Under the pieces are notes generated by a model. It was not told the DNA's origin. It saw only the letters and a list, made by a program, of their open reading frames with translations, and made no database searches. Both the position numbers and the translations under genes were made by a program. A DNA stretch of 64,000 nucleotides from Candidatus Thorarchaeota archaeon MP11T_1 (GTDB lineage: Archaea > Asgardarchaeota > Thorarchaeia > Thorarchaeales > Thorarchaeaceae). This document shows positions 8,181 through 17,643 of this stretch, piece by piece. The DNA lies in assembly GCA_002825515.1 (NCBI GenBank), contig PJET01000003.1:29887-93886 (forward strand), in the 5' to 3' direction. Numbering within the stretch: position 1 is the first letter of the stretch; each line of letters begins with the position of its first letter.

Positions 8181-8834
8181 ATGTCCTCAAAAAGTAGACA
8201 AGCAGCGGCAAGGACCAAAGACAAATGGCGAGAGAAGATTTGGTACCAGATCCTTGCACCAGACTATTTCGACAATAAAGAGATAGGTAAAACACCAGCA
8301 GGCAGTCCTGAACTCTTGGTAGGTAGAACTGTACAACCCACACTCTACGACATAACAGGGGACTTTGATAGGATTCATGTCAAGTTGCGATTCAAGATAT
8401 TAGAAGTTGCAGGACAGCAAGCTAAGACTGTGTTCTATGGACATGAATGGAGTTCAGACTATCTAAGAGGGTTAGTGCGGAGAGGTACATCGAGAATTGA
8501 TTGGATTGGTCCGATTCTTACCAAGGACGACTATTTGATGCGAATTTCAGTCATTGTCTTTACAACTACTCGGGCTAAGACAAGCCAAGAACATGCTGTT
8601 AGAAAAGCAATTGAAATGGTCATTAGGGCTCATGCGAAGAAACACGTTTTTGATGAGCTTGTTACCAAGGTGATTCTTGGCGATTTAGCTAAAGAGGTCT
8701 ATGAAGAAGTCAAGAAAATAATCCCAATTCGACAGTGTGAAATTCGAAAAAGCAAGGTACTCAAAGGACCAGAAGAGGTTAAGATTCGAAGAGCTAGACT
8801 TCGAAGAGGCACATCAGCTGATAAAGAAGCTTAG
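8181..8834 (+). CDS. rps3ae: Ribosomal protein eS1 (S3Ae)
   Basis: 217 residues, starting MSSKSRQAAARTKDKWREK. Small-subunit ribosomal protein at the mRNA exit platform. Core segments typical of the family include KIWYQILAPDYFDNKEIGKT and FYGHEWSSDYLRGLVRRGTS. The frame is open further upstream, but the N-terminus matches the family at ATG 8181, and the upstream part would translate the hairpin leader. It lies near uS15, the DHH protein and Pcc1, a grouping common in archaea. Confidence 0.95.
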   Translation: MSSKSRQAAARTKDKWREKIWYQILAPDYFDNKEIGKTPAGSPELLVGRTVQPTLYDITGDFDRIHVKLRFKILEVAGQQAKTVFYGHEWSSDYLRGLVRRGTSRIDWIGPILTKDDYLMRISVIVFTTTRAKTSQEHAVRKAIEMVIRAHAKKHVFDELVTKVILGDLAKEVYEEVKKIIPIRQCEIRKSKVLKGPEEVKIRRARLRRGTSADKEA

Positions 8835-8849
8835 AAGCTCAATCATCTC

Positions 8850-9203
8850 TTAAGTTCCCATATTCTCAAGCTTGTGAAGTGCTTGCAGCAATAATACCAT
8901 GAGATTCGCAAGTTTGGTGAGAGCTTCAGTATCTGTTTCATTATCGACTACTTCATTTAGAGCCTTCAGTTTGTTGATCAGGGTCACTCTTAGTTCGGGA
9001 ATTAACGTTTTTACAGCTTGAGCTTCTACGTCTTGATCTGACTGAGCATATACTATTCGCCTATCACATTTGGCACAATAGATGTCGTCTTTCACCTTGA
9101 AAAGTGGAGAACCACATTGAGGACAAGCATCAGCAAGCATTGTAGCTCCTTGTCGTAAAAGATCAGCCATTCTCTTAACAGATGTGTCATCTTTATCGCT
9201 CAT
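8850..9203 (-). CDS. UPF0148 / autoantigen p27 (ZNRD2-type) zinc-ribbon protein
   Basis: About 117 residues. N-terminal helix (VKRMADLLRQGATMLADACP) leads into a zinc ribbon CPQCGSPLFKVKDDIYCAKC, followed by a long helical tail. This is the archaeal UPF0148 family, homologous to the human Sjogren/scleroderma autoantigen 1. Function is not established. The start was placed at ATG 9203 because GTG 9212 is part of a GTGAGG Shine-Dalgarno-like run. It is convergent with eS1. Confidence 0.82.
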   Translation of the reverse strand: MSDKDDTSVKRMADLLRQGATMLADACPQCGSPLFKVKDDIYCAKCDRRIVYAQSDQDVEAQAVKTLIPELRVTLINKLKALNEVVDNETDTEALTKLANLMVLLLQALHKLENMGT

Positions 9204-9393
9204 TATCCTCACTTGGGGTTAAATTTCTATTACAATATAAGATAAGCTACATGATTATTGAGGCTATTTGTGATTTAGACCAGAGCTCTCAAACTCGTTA
9301 GTTCTAATGAAAACGTTGATATGGTTAACAAGATGAAAGTCATTTGTTGTTCGCACTCCGTTTGTGCGCAAAGACCATTCAGAGGTGAGTCCA

Positions 9394-9657
9394 TTGGACC
9401 CCGAAACACAGAAGAGCATAGACCAGTCTAAGCACCTCCTAAAACAGATATCGGAGGATTCCTCAGTTCCCAGGAATATTAGGCGTGCAGCGAATGAAGC
9501 AATCGCTGTTCTTGAAAATGAAACAGACTCTCCAGCTGCGAGAGCGCAAAACGCAATAGCAATCTTAGATGAGCCAAGCCAAGACCCGAACTGCCCAAAC
9601 CATGCTCGAACTAAGATTTGGCATGTTTCCAGCTTGTTGGAGCCAATTCGTGACTAG
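9394..9657 (+). CDS. UPF0147 family protein
   Basis: 87 residues, helical, with the UPF0147 signature SSVPRNIRRAANEAI followed by ARAQNAIAILDEPSQDPNCP. This is a conserved archaeal family of unknown function. The start is taken at TTG 9394 because GAGGTGA (9382-9388) lies 5 bases before it; the longer GTG 9364 frame would place the Shine-Dalgarno inside the gene. The resulting length fits the family (85-90 residues). Confidence 0.85.
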   Translation: MDPETQKSIDQSKHLLKQISEDSSVPRNIRRAANEAIAVLENETDSPAARAQNAIAILDEPSQDPNCPNHARTKIWHVSSLLEPIRD

Positions 9658-9749
9658 CTCTGTTTGGTAAACAATAGTAAATCACTAAGACCAACCAGAA
9701 CCTAGCAAGGTAATGGAATGGCACCCATTTCCCGGGCCAGTGTTTGCTC

Positions 9750-11219
9750 ATGATAAAGGCGAGGATAAGAGGAATCTATTCGCAGTCGTTGACGCAGATT
9801 ATGCTGCAAAATCACTTTGACATAGTGCAGCCCACTCCAGAGGTGGCAAGAAGGTTTGGTCTCCCCTATCGCAGCGATATTCCAGATGTGGATATTTGGG
9901 ACAGAAGTGATCTTCAAGGTATTGTGGCTATTGCATACGAGTCTGTTTTGACTCGTCTTACAGAAGTATTGCGACGGAGATTAGGGGGTGTAATTACCAG
10001 AACACCGAGGGTGGCAAAGAGTTCTGTCTATAAAGGAACTGTTCTTGGAAAGGATGAAAGAACGGGACAGACAAAGATTGACCTAGGATTGATATCAGGA
10101 CTGCTCCCTGATAGAAGACTCCAAAGAGGACAACAAATCATGGTTCAAATACGGGCTCATGACTATGGACGAAAAGCCCCAGTTCTATCTTCAAGCATAA
10201 CTATTCCTGGACAAGCTGCAGTTCTCCTCCCTGAGCCAGTTGTACGTCTTAGTACAAAAATAAAGGATCAAGAGTCTCGCAGAAATCTTTTGAGCCTCGG
10301 TAGGAAGATTAGAGAGCATACAGAGAACTGGGGAGTGTTATGGAGAACTGCAGCAGAGAAACTCACCGAAGAAGAGTTGCGTGACGAGGTGGATGATCTT
10401 CTCGATACAGCACAACAGATATTCAATAAATATGATGAGATGGATTCTGCAGGTATTCTCTTCGAAGGTACTAGCAATGCAGATATTGAGTTTCCTCTAG
10501 AAGTAAAAGATGCACTTGATAAAACACGTGCAAAAATCAAGCCTACTCTAAAACGACATCATTTCTACAAAAGTGCAGGTTATGCAGCTCTGGTTGATTT
10601 GGCAGAGATGATTATTGAAGATCGTCCTGAAGAACGAAGCTATGTTATTTCTAAGCTTGAGAAGGTAGTTTCAAGGGATTTGCCCCGTGTTGATGATTCT
10701 ATAAACATAGAACATGTTAAGCTAGATGGGAGAAATATTGTGCTTTCTAGGGGAAGAATATCTGAAACTACTTCTAAAGGTTTCATTATTAGAAGACAAT
10801 TTAGACACACAAATCGGAAATTAAAAATGAATCAGGATGCACATGAAGGCGTTGATGTAGTAGGTGGCGAGGGCGACTATGCATTGACTCAGGTAATTCC
10901 AGGCGCGTTTTCGCTATCGACTAATTACTACTCTCGCGATGGTATTGTGAAGGGCACCTATGTCAACATTAACACAGGTGTTGAGGTATATCCGAGCAAT
11001 GGGAACAGTCCTGGAAGAATTCGATATGTTGACCTTGAGATTGACGTGGTAAAGGCACCAATCACTGAAGACCCGCGTATCATAGATCAGCATCTGCTAA
11101 AGAGGGCCGTTCAACGGGGGTTCATCACCCAAGAGATGGCAGATGAGTCATATACAAAGGCGCAAGCAATATGTGATGAGCTCATGGCGTCAAATGAGGT
11201 CAGTTCAGAGTCGACGTAA
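9750..11219 (+). CDS. FAU-1-like ribonuclease / AU-rich RNA-binding protein
   Basis: 489 residues. Archaeal FAU-1 family: an RNase E/G-like N-terminal part (KARIRGIYSQSLTQIML, S1-like strands around KIDLGLISGL) and a C-terminal DUF402 domain (residues about 350-470, with GVDVVGGEGDYALTQVIP and YYSRDGIVKGTYVNIN). The Thermococcus/Pyrococcus homologue processes pre-rRNA and binds AU-rich RNA. ATG 9750 was chosen over TTG 9744. Family membership is clear; RNA target in this organism is inferred. Confidence 0.85.
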   Translation: MIKARIRGIYSQSLTQIMLQNHFDIVQPTPEVARRFGLPYRSDIPDVDIWDRSDLQGIVAIAYESVLTRLTEVLRRRLGGVITRTPRVAKSSVYKGTVLGKDERTGQTKIDLGLISGLLPDRRLQRGQQIMVQIRAHDYGRKAPVLSSSITIPGQAAVLLPEPVVRLSTKIKDQESRRNLLSLGRKIREHTENWGVLWRTAAEKLTEEELRDEVDDLLDTAQQIFNKYDEMDSAGILFEGTSNADIEFPLEVKDALDKTRAKIKPTLKRHHFYKSAGYAALVDLAEMIIEDRPEERSYVISKLEKVVSRDLPRVDDSINIEHVKLDGRNIVLSRGRISETTSKGFIIRRQFRHTNRKLKMNQDAHEGVDVVGGEGDYALTQVIPGAFSLSTNYYSRDGIVKGTYVNINTGVEVYPSNGNSPGRIRYVDLEIDVVKAPITEDPRIIDQHLLKRAVQRGFITQEMADESYTKAQAICDELMASNEVSSEST

Positions 11220-11238
11220 TTCCATAAATCTGTAGGAT

Positions 11239-11478
11239 TTAGTCAACAGAGTCGGATGTTCTCATTGATAGATCGATGGCACTCATTATATCCTCAACCG
11301 TACCAGCTAAGCTTTCCAAACTACGTGATGATCGGATTGTGACATACACTTGTTGGTCATTAAGTGAACATTCAATCTCAAGACCTTCAGGTAATGGAGT
11401 GTTGTCAGGAGAGATGGCTAAAAGGGTTCTTCTTGCATCTTCTTTTGATTCGAAGTTTAGTTTAATGTGTACGCTCAT
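11239..11478 (-). CDS. pcc1: KEOPS complex subunit Pcc1
   Basis: 79 residues: strand-helix-strands (MSVHIKLNFESKEDARRTLL, then SLNDQQVYVTIRSSRSLESLAGTV). Pcc1 dimerises the KEOPS complex, which makes t6A37 in ANN-decoding tRNAs. The gene overlaps nothing and starts one base after the stop of the DHH gene. Kae1 and Bud32 are 2-4 kb upstream on the same strand, so three of the KEOPS subunits cluster here; Cgi121 was not found in the window. Confidence 0.9.
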   Translation of the reverse strand: MSVHIKLNFESKEDARRTLLAISPDNTPLPEGLEIECSLNDQQVYVTIRSSRSLESLAGTVEDIMSAIDLSMRTSDSVD

Positions 11479-11479
11479 G

Positions 11480-12823
11480 TTAGCCCTCCTTGCCGGTTTT
11501 GGAACTTATCAAACTGAGAATATCATCTCTTGATTCTGCTGAGAGTTCTTTGAACATCAGAGATTTGGGTGAAGTCAGAATTGGATTCAAACTCTTCTTT
11601 CTTACAAGTAACAGAACTTTGCTCATATCTATTTTTTCAGCTGCCCAGATTGCTACAGACGAATTGTCGTTGCTTATCAATAGCGGATGTTCCTGATTCA
11701 CTATACCACTCTCAAGAGCAATACGACCCACATCTGTTAGAATCTCACTCTGAACACCAGCAATCTCAATTGAAGTGCTAGTTTCGGTTGATTTCCCTTT
11801 CAATTTGGTTTCCAGTCTCATTATTGTTGAAATGACATCTTTATGATGACTCAAGTAAGTATCAATCAGATTTCGCAACGATCTTCCTCGGTCTCCAATC
11901 CATACACTCATTGAAGCTCCTAGCTCTTGTCTAGCCCAAGCAGTTTCTGCAATAGCCTCTAATCCTGATAGATATCTTAGCGGACTAGTTTCAGTTTCTT
12001 GGGTTAAAATAAAATCAGTTCCAAGAATATGAGAAATAATGCCTGGTTCGATTTTATCAAGTAGTTTGGAGGTCAGATGTTGGGTAAGATGTTGAGCTTC
12101 CTTTCTACTCAATGTACTCATCGGAGAACGAAGTTTGGTGATTGGGATTTCAGCTTCGTTAAGTAATTCATCACAGGCTTTTTGGTTCCCACTTATACCC
12201 TGAATGAACGGTCTCGTGTTGTATAGAAATAATTCATCAAGTGGTAGAAAACCAAAACCAAAAAGTCTGATTCCCTTGCGCTCCTCTATCAGTTTTCGCT
12301 CTTTGGCTTGCTCAATAATCTCTTTGTTCGCTTTCGGAGATATTTGAGTAGGTCCAGTATGAAGCATTGTTGCTCCTGCAGCAATCTGTAAATCATAATC
12401 ATGGGTTGTGAGATGTTCAGTAGCAAATGTATAGGCTGTAGCTGGTACTATCTGGTTCGTCCCGAGGGTTAGTGATTCTACCTGTTCAGACTCTGACTTT
12501 CCACCAAAGAATATTGGATAGCTTTTTCCCTTACGGATTTTTTTCTTTCCTGTGGTGTCGATGCCCACGAAAATAATAGATTCTGATTCATGTTTGGTCT
12601 GAAGATCATCGACTCTGTCTAAGCCTATGACAGACGATTCAAACGATACATGGAATGCTCCACCAGATTTCATGATCGCTCTGCACAAAATTGCAGTAGC
12701 AAGCGCGGAACTAGTATAAGGAGAAGAAACTAATAATACTTGTTTGTCATTTTTGAGTGCTGTTTCTGCACACTGTTTTTTCAGTGATGTGAGAGACTCT
12801 GAATCACGTGTTTTCTTACTCAT
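11480..12823 (-). CDS. Degenerate RecJ/DHH-family protein (Cdc45-like, probably inactive)
   Basis: 447 residues. By gene order (uS15, then this, then Pcc1) and by its fold pattern it is the archaeal RecJ-like DHH protein that associates with GINS. Yet the catalytic motifs are not conserved. The first motif region reads LLVSSPYTSSALATAI, without the HxDxD residues. The DHH position reads PIFFGGKSESE. The region after the GAGxAY-like segment (ATAYTFATEH) reads AAGATMLHTG instead of a GD-containing motif. The C-terminal DHHA1-like half is present. Known analogues are eukaryotic Cdc45 and inactive archaeal RecJ paralogues. Family assignment is moderately sure; lack of activity is inferred from missing metal ligands. 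Confidence 0.75.
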   Translation of the reverse strand: MSKKTRDSESLTSLKKQCAETALKNDKQVLLVSSPYTSSALATAILCRAIMKSGGAFHVSFESSVIGLDRVDDLQTKHESESIIFVGIDTTGKKKIRKGKSYPIFFGGKSESEQVESLTLGTNQIVPATAYTFATEHLTTHDYDLQIAAGATMLHTGPTQISPKANKEIIEQAKERKLIEERKGIRLFGFGFLPLDELFLYNTRPFIQGISGNQKACDELLNEAEIPITKLRSPMSTLSRKEAQHLTQHLTSKLLDKIEPGIISHILGTDFILTQETETSPLRYLSGLEAIAETAWARQELGASMSVWIGDRGRSLRNLIDTYLSHHKDVISTIMRLETKLKGKSTETSTSIEIAGVQSEILTDVGRIALESGIVNQEHPLLISNDNSSVAIWAAEKIDMSKVLLLVRKKSLNPILTSPKSLMFKELSAESRDDILSLISSKTGKEG

Positions 12824-12856
12824 TTCATGAGAACAGATTTATCGTGTATGATAAAA

Positions 12857-13318
12857 CTATCTCAAAAGAACAGCAGCTTGGTCAGGGCTGTATTTCCAAT
12901 CAGCAGGTAAAACCTTCTTTTTACGATAATATTTCGAGAGTCTGTGGATTTTGCTTTCGACAAGTTGAAGACCTCTCTTCGAAGCAAAATCCTTCTTGTT
13001 CTCTTCCAAATGGCGGCGGATGGTAGCAGCCTTTGCAATCATATTTCGAAGGTCTTCAGGTACACGCCGTTCAAGGTCATTCTCTCGAAGAATGTCTAAG
13101 ATGCGTTTCCCAGAAATCACTCGAACCAGAGGTACGCCATATTGATCTCGAAGAATTTGGCCTATCATAGAAGGACTATTTCCGGCTTTGGCAAGTTCAA
13201 CTACCTTTGCTTCTACCCACTTAGCGTCCTTTTCTTTTTCCATCCACTCAGGGACTGTCAATGTGGAAGGGCGTTTGCTTCCAGATTGGCCTTTGCGTCT
13301 TGTATGCATTCTTGCCAT
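12857..13318 (-). CDS. rps15: Ribosomal protein uS15
   Basis: 153 residues beginning MARMHTRRKGQSGSKRPST, the archaeal/eukaryotic S15 start. The C-terminal domain contains RRVPEDLRNMIAKAATIRRH and SKIHRLSKYYRKK. The frame is open further upstream (to 13462), but that region overlaps the promoter space downstream of Bud32 and does not match the family. ATG 13318 was chosen. It heads the uS15-DHH-Pcc1 run. Confidence 0.96.
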   Translation of the reverse strand: MARMHTRRKGQSGSKRPSTLTVPEWMEKEKDAKWVEAKVVELAKAGNSPSMIGQILRDQYGVPLVRVISGKRILDILRENDLERRVPEDLRNMIAKAATIRRHLEENKKDFASKRGLQLVESKIHRLSKYYRKKKVLPADWKYSPDQAAVLLR

Positions 13319-13439
13319 TGGAACTACCTCTGAGTCCAAAATACCCTCAAAAACCGGGTTTGAACCACGGCCTAAGGCTGTGGATATAAAGATTGCCTTG
13401 TGGCGAGTGATTTTATTTTGGGTGGTAAATACAGCTTTG

Positions 13440-14066
13440 TTAGTGATATCGTCCTCGTTCACGGATTTCTGTCATTCTTAACAAGGTTGGCTCTGCTGTG
13501 TTTCCTAATACATCAACATAACCCTCAAGGGTTGCATCTAACATATCCTCTTGGATATCCCAATGTGTTGTTTCTAGAGCTCTATGAATTAGATGAAGGT
13601 CAACACCCTTCATCTCAAGGGTTGCATTCATTTCGGAAAGGCCAAAATCTACAATCCATAAACGCGACTTTTCATCTACAATAACGTTGCTTGTTGTTGG
13701 GTCTCCATGGACCACATCACCTTCATGAAGATAAGCAATTAGTCGTCCAAATCTGTGACAGAGTGAGATTAGATTAGACCGAGATAACTGCCCAGCCAAT
13801 TGTTTGAATTGAGTACCTGCAATGAAGTCCATTAAAATTGTGTAATTTTCAAGGTCCACAGAATATACGGCAGGAGTAGGTACTCCAAGTGTTCGCGAAA
13901 TTGTCAGCATTTTACATTCTCTACTAGTTCGCGATTTTCTAAGTTGTGAGTCTATATCTTTCAGAAGGTATGACTTTTCTTGGCGCCATTTTAGGACAAA
14001 AGGAAATCCCCATTGGTCTATTTTGTAAATGACTGACTCAGCTCCTTTGGCTAGTATCTGTTTCAT
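13440..14066 (-). CDS. bud32: KEOPS kinase/ATPase Bud32
   Basis: 208 residues, the small PIWI-less RIO-type kinase of KEOPS. Motifs: KGAESVIYKI (glycine-rich entry), FVLKWR (ATP lysine), LHEGDVVHGDPTTSNVIV (catalytic loop) and WIVDFGLSE (DFG-like). It controls Kae1 activity. ATG 14066 overlaps the Kae1 stop (ATGA), with GGAGG eight bases upstream, so the two are translationally coupled. The tail ERGRYH is short, as usual in archaea. Confidence 0.95.
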   Translation of the reverse strand: MKQILAKGAESVIYKIDQWGFPFVLKWRQEKSYLLKDIDSQLRKSRTSRECKMLTISRTLGVPTPAVYSVDLENYTILMDFIAGTQFKQLAGQLSRSNLISLCHRFGRLIAYLHEGDVVHGDPTTSNVIVDEKSRLWIVDFGLSEMNATLEMKGVDLHLIHRALETTHWDIQEDMLDATLEGYVDVLGNTAEPTLLRMTEIRERGRYH

Positions 14067-15058
14067 TTTGGCGCCCTCCACAAAATATCTTGATCATCAG
14101 TGCGCCATTTAGGTAGTACATGAGAATTCTCAATTTTGATTTGATGACCTGAATTGTACTGAAGAATTCCATTCCAAGCTATCATTGCCCCTTGATCACC
14201 AGCTAAAGATGGAGATACTCGATGAAATGCTGCTTCATGTCTTTTTGCTACACCTGACAAAATTTCAGTAAGACGATTATTACGAGCAACTCCTCCTGTC
14301 AGGAGTAGCTCATTTTTCTTTGTGTGTGCTATTGCACGTTCTGCCACCTCAGCAAGCATTCCAAAGGAGGTTTCTTGTACACTATAACAAATATCCGGAA
14401 TTGAAACACCTTCTGAGCGAAGTCTTTTCGCTGCAGTGAGCATGCCAGAATAACTCAAGTCCATACCTTTCACTGAGTAAGGAAGATTGTGGTAACTCTC
14501 ACCATCTTTTGCATGTTTTTCAATCATTGGACCGCCAGGAAAATCCATCCCTAACTCACGACCAAGAACGTCTAGCATATTCCCGATTGCAATGTCCAGA
14601 GTTTCACCAAAAGTTCTGAATCGACCGCCTGCAAAAGCGATAACTTGTGTGTTTCCACCAGAAACATAAACTGTCACAGGATCATTGAATCTGGATTCTA
14701 GACAACCAATCTCAATATGAGCAACACAATGGTTGACATCAACAAGTGGAACCTCTAGCTTGAGTGAAAGGGTTCTGGCGATTGTTGCAGTCGTTCTTAG
14801 ACATGGACCCAATCCCGGACCTCGAGAGAAGGCGATGAAATTTATTTTTCCAAAGTCGATACCTGCTTTCTGAACAGCATCTTTGATTATTTTTGGACCC
14901 AGCTCTGAATGATGTCGACTGGCCTCACGCGGGTGGATTCCGCCTTGAGTCGGTTTAAGCATGTCCCACTCGTTTGACAGAACCTTACCTTCACTTGTCA
15001 CAACTCCAGCGCCAAATGAGTGCGCAGTTCCTTCGATTCCTAGACAATATAGTGTCAT
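14063..15058 (-). CDS. kae1: KEOPS catalytic subunit Kae1 (tRNA t6A transferase)
   Basis: 331 residues, ASKHA fold. Metal-binding motif NHCVAHIEIG, phosphate motifs YVSGGNTQVIAF and LLTGGVARNNRL, and C-terminal GDQGAMIAW are intact. It transfers the threonylcarbamoyl group to A37. In this genome Kae1 and Bud32 are separate overlapping genes rather than one fused chain. The start ATG directly follows the divergent promoter region shared with LSm. Confidence 0.97.
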   Translation of the reverse strand: MTLYCLGIEGTAHSFGAGVVTSEGKVLSNEWDMLKPTQGGIHPREASRHHSELGPKIIKDAVQKAGIDFGKINFIAFSRGPGLGPCLRTTATIARTLSLKLEVPLVDVNHCVAHIEIGCLESRFNDPVTVYVSGGNTQVIAFAGGRFRTFGETLDIAIGNMLDVLGRELGMDFPGGPMIEKHAKDGESYHNLPYSVKGMDLSYSGMLTAAKRLRSEGVSIPDICYSVQETSFGMLAEVAERAIAHTKKNELLLTGGVARNNRLTEILSGVAKRHEAAFHRVSPSLAGDQGAMIAWNGILQYNSGHQIKIENSHVLPKWRTDDQDILWRAPK

Positions 15059-15155
15059 CTTGTAATAACCTATGATGAGATGTTATTGGAAAAACATGTG
15101 TATCCTCACAAGTTGACTCTTACGCTTGGGATATATCTGAGTTTATGGTCATCTA

Positions 15156-15173
15156 GCAAAGGCTTTATAATAG
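15156..15173 (+). promoter_or_regulatory. Promoter (BRE/TATA) for the LSm gene
   Basis: The run GCAAAGGCTTTATAATAG contains a purine-rich BRE-like part and TTTATAAT. With 25-27 bp spacing transcription would start near 15193, giving a very short leader that retains the GAGGTG at 15194-15199. Confidence 0.55.
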
Positions 15174-15205
15174 ACTCATAGTGGCTCTTTAGAGAGGTGT
15201 CCTGA

Positions 15206-15433
15206 TTGCCTGAGAAAATGCCAATAAAAGCCTTAGAACAACAACTCAATGACATTGTTTCAATAAAATTGAAGGATCAGAGGATCTTTCGAGGGCGCCT
15301 AACAAGATGTGACATGTACATGAATCTCACACTTGCAGATGCTGAAGAACTTGAAGAGGAAGAAACTAAAGCTAAGTATGGTCAGGTTCTAATTAGAGGG
15401 AACAACATTCTATGGATTCAAATTCCTGAGTGA
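15206..15433 (+). CDS. Sm-like (LSm/SmAP) RNA-binding protein
   Basis: 75 residues. Sm1 motif (DIVSIKLKDQRIFRGRLTRC, then DMYMNLTLADA) and Sm2 motif (VLIRGNNILWIQI) are both present. It forms a ring that binds U-rich RNA. The TTG start at 15206 is preferred over ATG 15218 because GAGGTG ends six bases before it. It is divergent from kae1 and convergent with the DUF460 gene. Confidence 0.93.
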   Translation: MPEKMPIKALEQQLNDIVSIKLKDQRIFRGRLTRCDMYMNLTLADAEELEEEETKAKYGQVLIRGNNILWIQIPE

Positions 15434-15476
15434 TAAAGTTCTAGCAATCTCTGAGTGTATTCATCACTTATGGATT

Positions 15477-17498
15477 CTATCTCTCAATCTCACGGCGATA
15501 TCGCTCTACTAACTCTACTAGCTCTTCTTCGCCCTTCTGTCTAGCTTGTTCGCGTACTGTTCGCATGAATGTCTGTAGCTGTTGGTTAAACTTGCCACGA
15601 CTAATGAACGCAAATTCATCTACGCGTTGAAGCTCGACCTCTTTCGCATTGATAACTGGAATAAGTGCCTTAATCAATTCGTCTTGAGGAAGATGAGAAA
15701 GCGGTGTGTCTACAACTACGGCTCTTATTTCTCGGTCAATTAATATTCCCGCGGTCTGTGGACCTCCTCCTGATGCATCTTCAAAAAGAACAACATCACC
15801 ACTTTTCAGACCAACTTTTTTGAGGAATTCCTCGATACTTTCGCGAGTAAAGTGAGGGATTACTTTGACTGCTAGCATGTCCCCACGCATTTCTAGACGT
15901 TTTACGCCCTTTAGACGTTCAAGTCGTTTACTTAGAGTGTCCACTTGTTTCTTTAGAGATGTTGTTTCCCGTTGTGTCTTTCTTAGTGTGGATTTGATTT
16001 TCTCCACTTCACGATCTCGTTTGATTTTCCAATGGTTCTCACGATTTACAATCTCGAGACTCTCTTCAAGTTCACTCTCCCTAAACTTCAGGTATTCTAC
16101 AAATCGCTTCAAGTCATCAATCTTTTCTGCAAGCAGTCTGTTTTCAGATTCCAAGTGCTCAGTCTTTGATTTTAAAGCATCAAAACGTTCTTGCGTTAGA
16201 GGTTCGTCTTCAACAGTTGGCAGTTCTGGAACACTTTCTACCGGTTCTAATTCCTCGCTCTCAATCTTAGCTAAAGCCTCATTTATTGAAGATCCTTTTA
16301 TCACCAATGCTTTGAGATAGTTGCGATCAACTGATAGTTGTTCATCACGGATCATTTTGTCAATTTGTTGAAATTTCGGAAGAAGACTTTTGAATGCGAA
16401 GACCGCAGCTGTTAATGCATCTCGCTCGTGGGCATTTCGAATCTTTGTGTTAGTGCCATATTCCCGGGCAAGTTCTTGTTTATCTGCTACAGCAATGGGC
16501 TTCTTTGGAGTGAAAATAGCAGCATTCACTGTACTAGCAATTTTCTCAACAAAATGGGGCGCTTGTGGTACATCTGAAGCCACCATAGCAGGAATACCAT
16601 CTTCATATACTTCTCTGATTAAATCTGCTCTTGTGAGTCCCTTTTTACTTCTTAGAGCACGAATTTTTCCATCAAATGATAGAAGACAATAGGCTGCAGT
16701 TGTTCCAGGGTCTATGCCTAGAATGAAGTATTTTGGTTTCAAATCTAGTGGAGCAGGACGAGGTTCAAGGGAGAGAAATTCTACTCTTTTCCGAACAGGA
16801 GATATGATTACCTTGAAGTCTCCACCACGCTTTGTTTCAACAAGGCTATGGACAGCTGGCAGAGGCGCATATGTGATTAACCTTGCACTTGCATAGCCAA
16901 AATCAGATGCACGAATATCAAGATCATATTCAATTTCAGCAGCCTTCAACTGTGACTCAATGAAACGAGTCATCTGTTGTATCTGTGAGTGGACTCTACG
17001 GCGATATCTGTTTGCACTCTGTCCACCTCGTCCGGGTTTGCGTCCTCGAGTCACTTTGATTTCAGTCTGTTCGCCAAAACACTCTAGTGAGTGACCAACA
17101 CCTCTAGAAGCTAGTTGTGCTGCAATACGAGCTGATTCAAGAGGACTGGGCTTGCCTCGCGATATAAGACCATGACGTTTTGCTAGTATTTTGAGAGGCG
17201 TTTGATGCGGCGGGACTCCGGTCACTTGGACAATTTTAGTTTCTGTAGGGATTCTATCAACAAGATGAAAAAGTGATTTTGTGTCTGGAACAATCTCAAA
17301 GATGTTGTCGGTACAAAGCCATTTAGGAACAACTTCACGGACAAGTTTCAGTAGTGCGCTTCTAGATATTTCTGGATATTCATTCAAGACAACCTCGTTT
17401 CTGGTGATCACACACGCAAATTTTGGGGCTTTTTTAGAGGATGCACTATATGAGGGTAGTATATCGAAACCTATGATGAATACGCCATCTTCGCCCAT
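15477..17498 (-). CDS. DUF460 protein with RNase H-like domain and coiled coil
   Basis: About 673 residues. The archaeal DUF460 family. A ribonuclease H/RuvC-like domain contains ILGIDPGTTAAYCLLSF and the acidic segment NAHERDALTAAVFAF. A long coiled coil (about residues 430-550) and a C-terminal domain (GDVVLFEDASGGGPQTAGIL) follow. Related domain layouts suggest a nuclease-like or RNA/DNA-binding role, but none is established. ATG 17498 chosen over the upstream GTG. Confidence 0.83.
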   Translation of the reverse strand: MGEDGVFIIGFDILPSYSASSKKAPKFACVITRNEVVLNEYPEISRSALLKLVREVVPKWLCTDNIFEIVPDTKSLFHLVDRIPTETKIVQVTGVPPHQTPLKILAKRHGLISRGKPSPLESARIAAQLASRGVGHSLECFGEQTEIKVTRGRKPGRGGQSANRYRRRVHSQIQQMTRFIESQLKAAEIEYDLDIRASDFGYASARLITYAPLPAVHSLVETKRGGDFKVIISPVRKRVEFLSLEPRPAPLDLKPKYFILGIDPGTTAAYCLLSFDGKIRALRSKKGLTRADLIREVYEDGIPAMVASDVPQAPHFVEKIASTVNAAIFTPKKPIAVADKQELAREYGTNTKIRNAHERDALTAAVFAFKSLLPKFQQIDKMIRDEQLSVDRNYLKALVIKGSSINEALAKIESEELEPVESVPELPTVEDEPLTQERFDALKSKTEHLESENRLLAEKIDDLKRFVEYLKFRESELEESLEIVNRENHWKIKRDREVEKIKSTLRKTQRETTSLKKQVDTLSKRLERLKGVKRLEMRGDMLAVKVIPHFTRESIEEFLKKVGLKSGDVVLFEDASGGGPQTAGILIDREIRAVVVDTPLSHLPQDELIKALIPVINAKEVELQRVDEFAFISRGKFNQQLQTFMRTVREQARQKGEEELVELVERYRREIER

Positions 17499-17643
17499 CT
17501 GGCTCAGCACTTATTATTATCTGATAGAGAGAGCTATTGAACCTATTTGTTGGTTCAATCTTGTACAATTCGCTTTTCGAAATATCCTCAAACAACAACT
17601 ATAATAAAGCAATACTTGAGCAATCACGAAACACTCATTCGAG

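Noticed and set aside
13319..13462. N-terminal extension of uS15.
   Set aside because: The extra 48 residues do not match uS15 and the archaeal start MARMHTRRKG is at 13318.
15865..16320. Forward 151-residue ORF opposite DUF460.
   Set aside because: Ser/Arg/Phe-rich shadow of the coiled-coil coding region.
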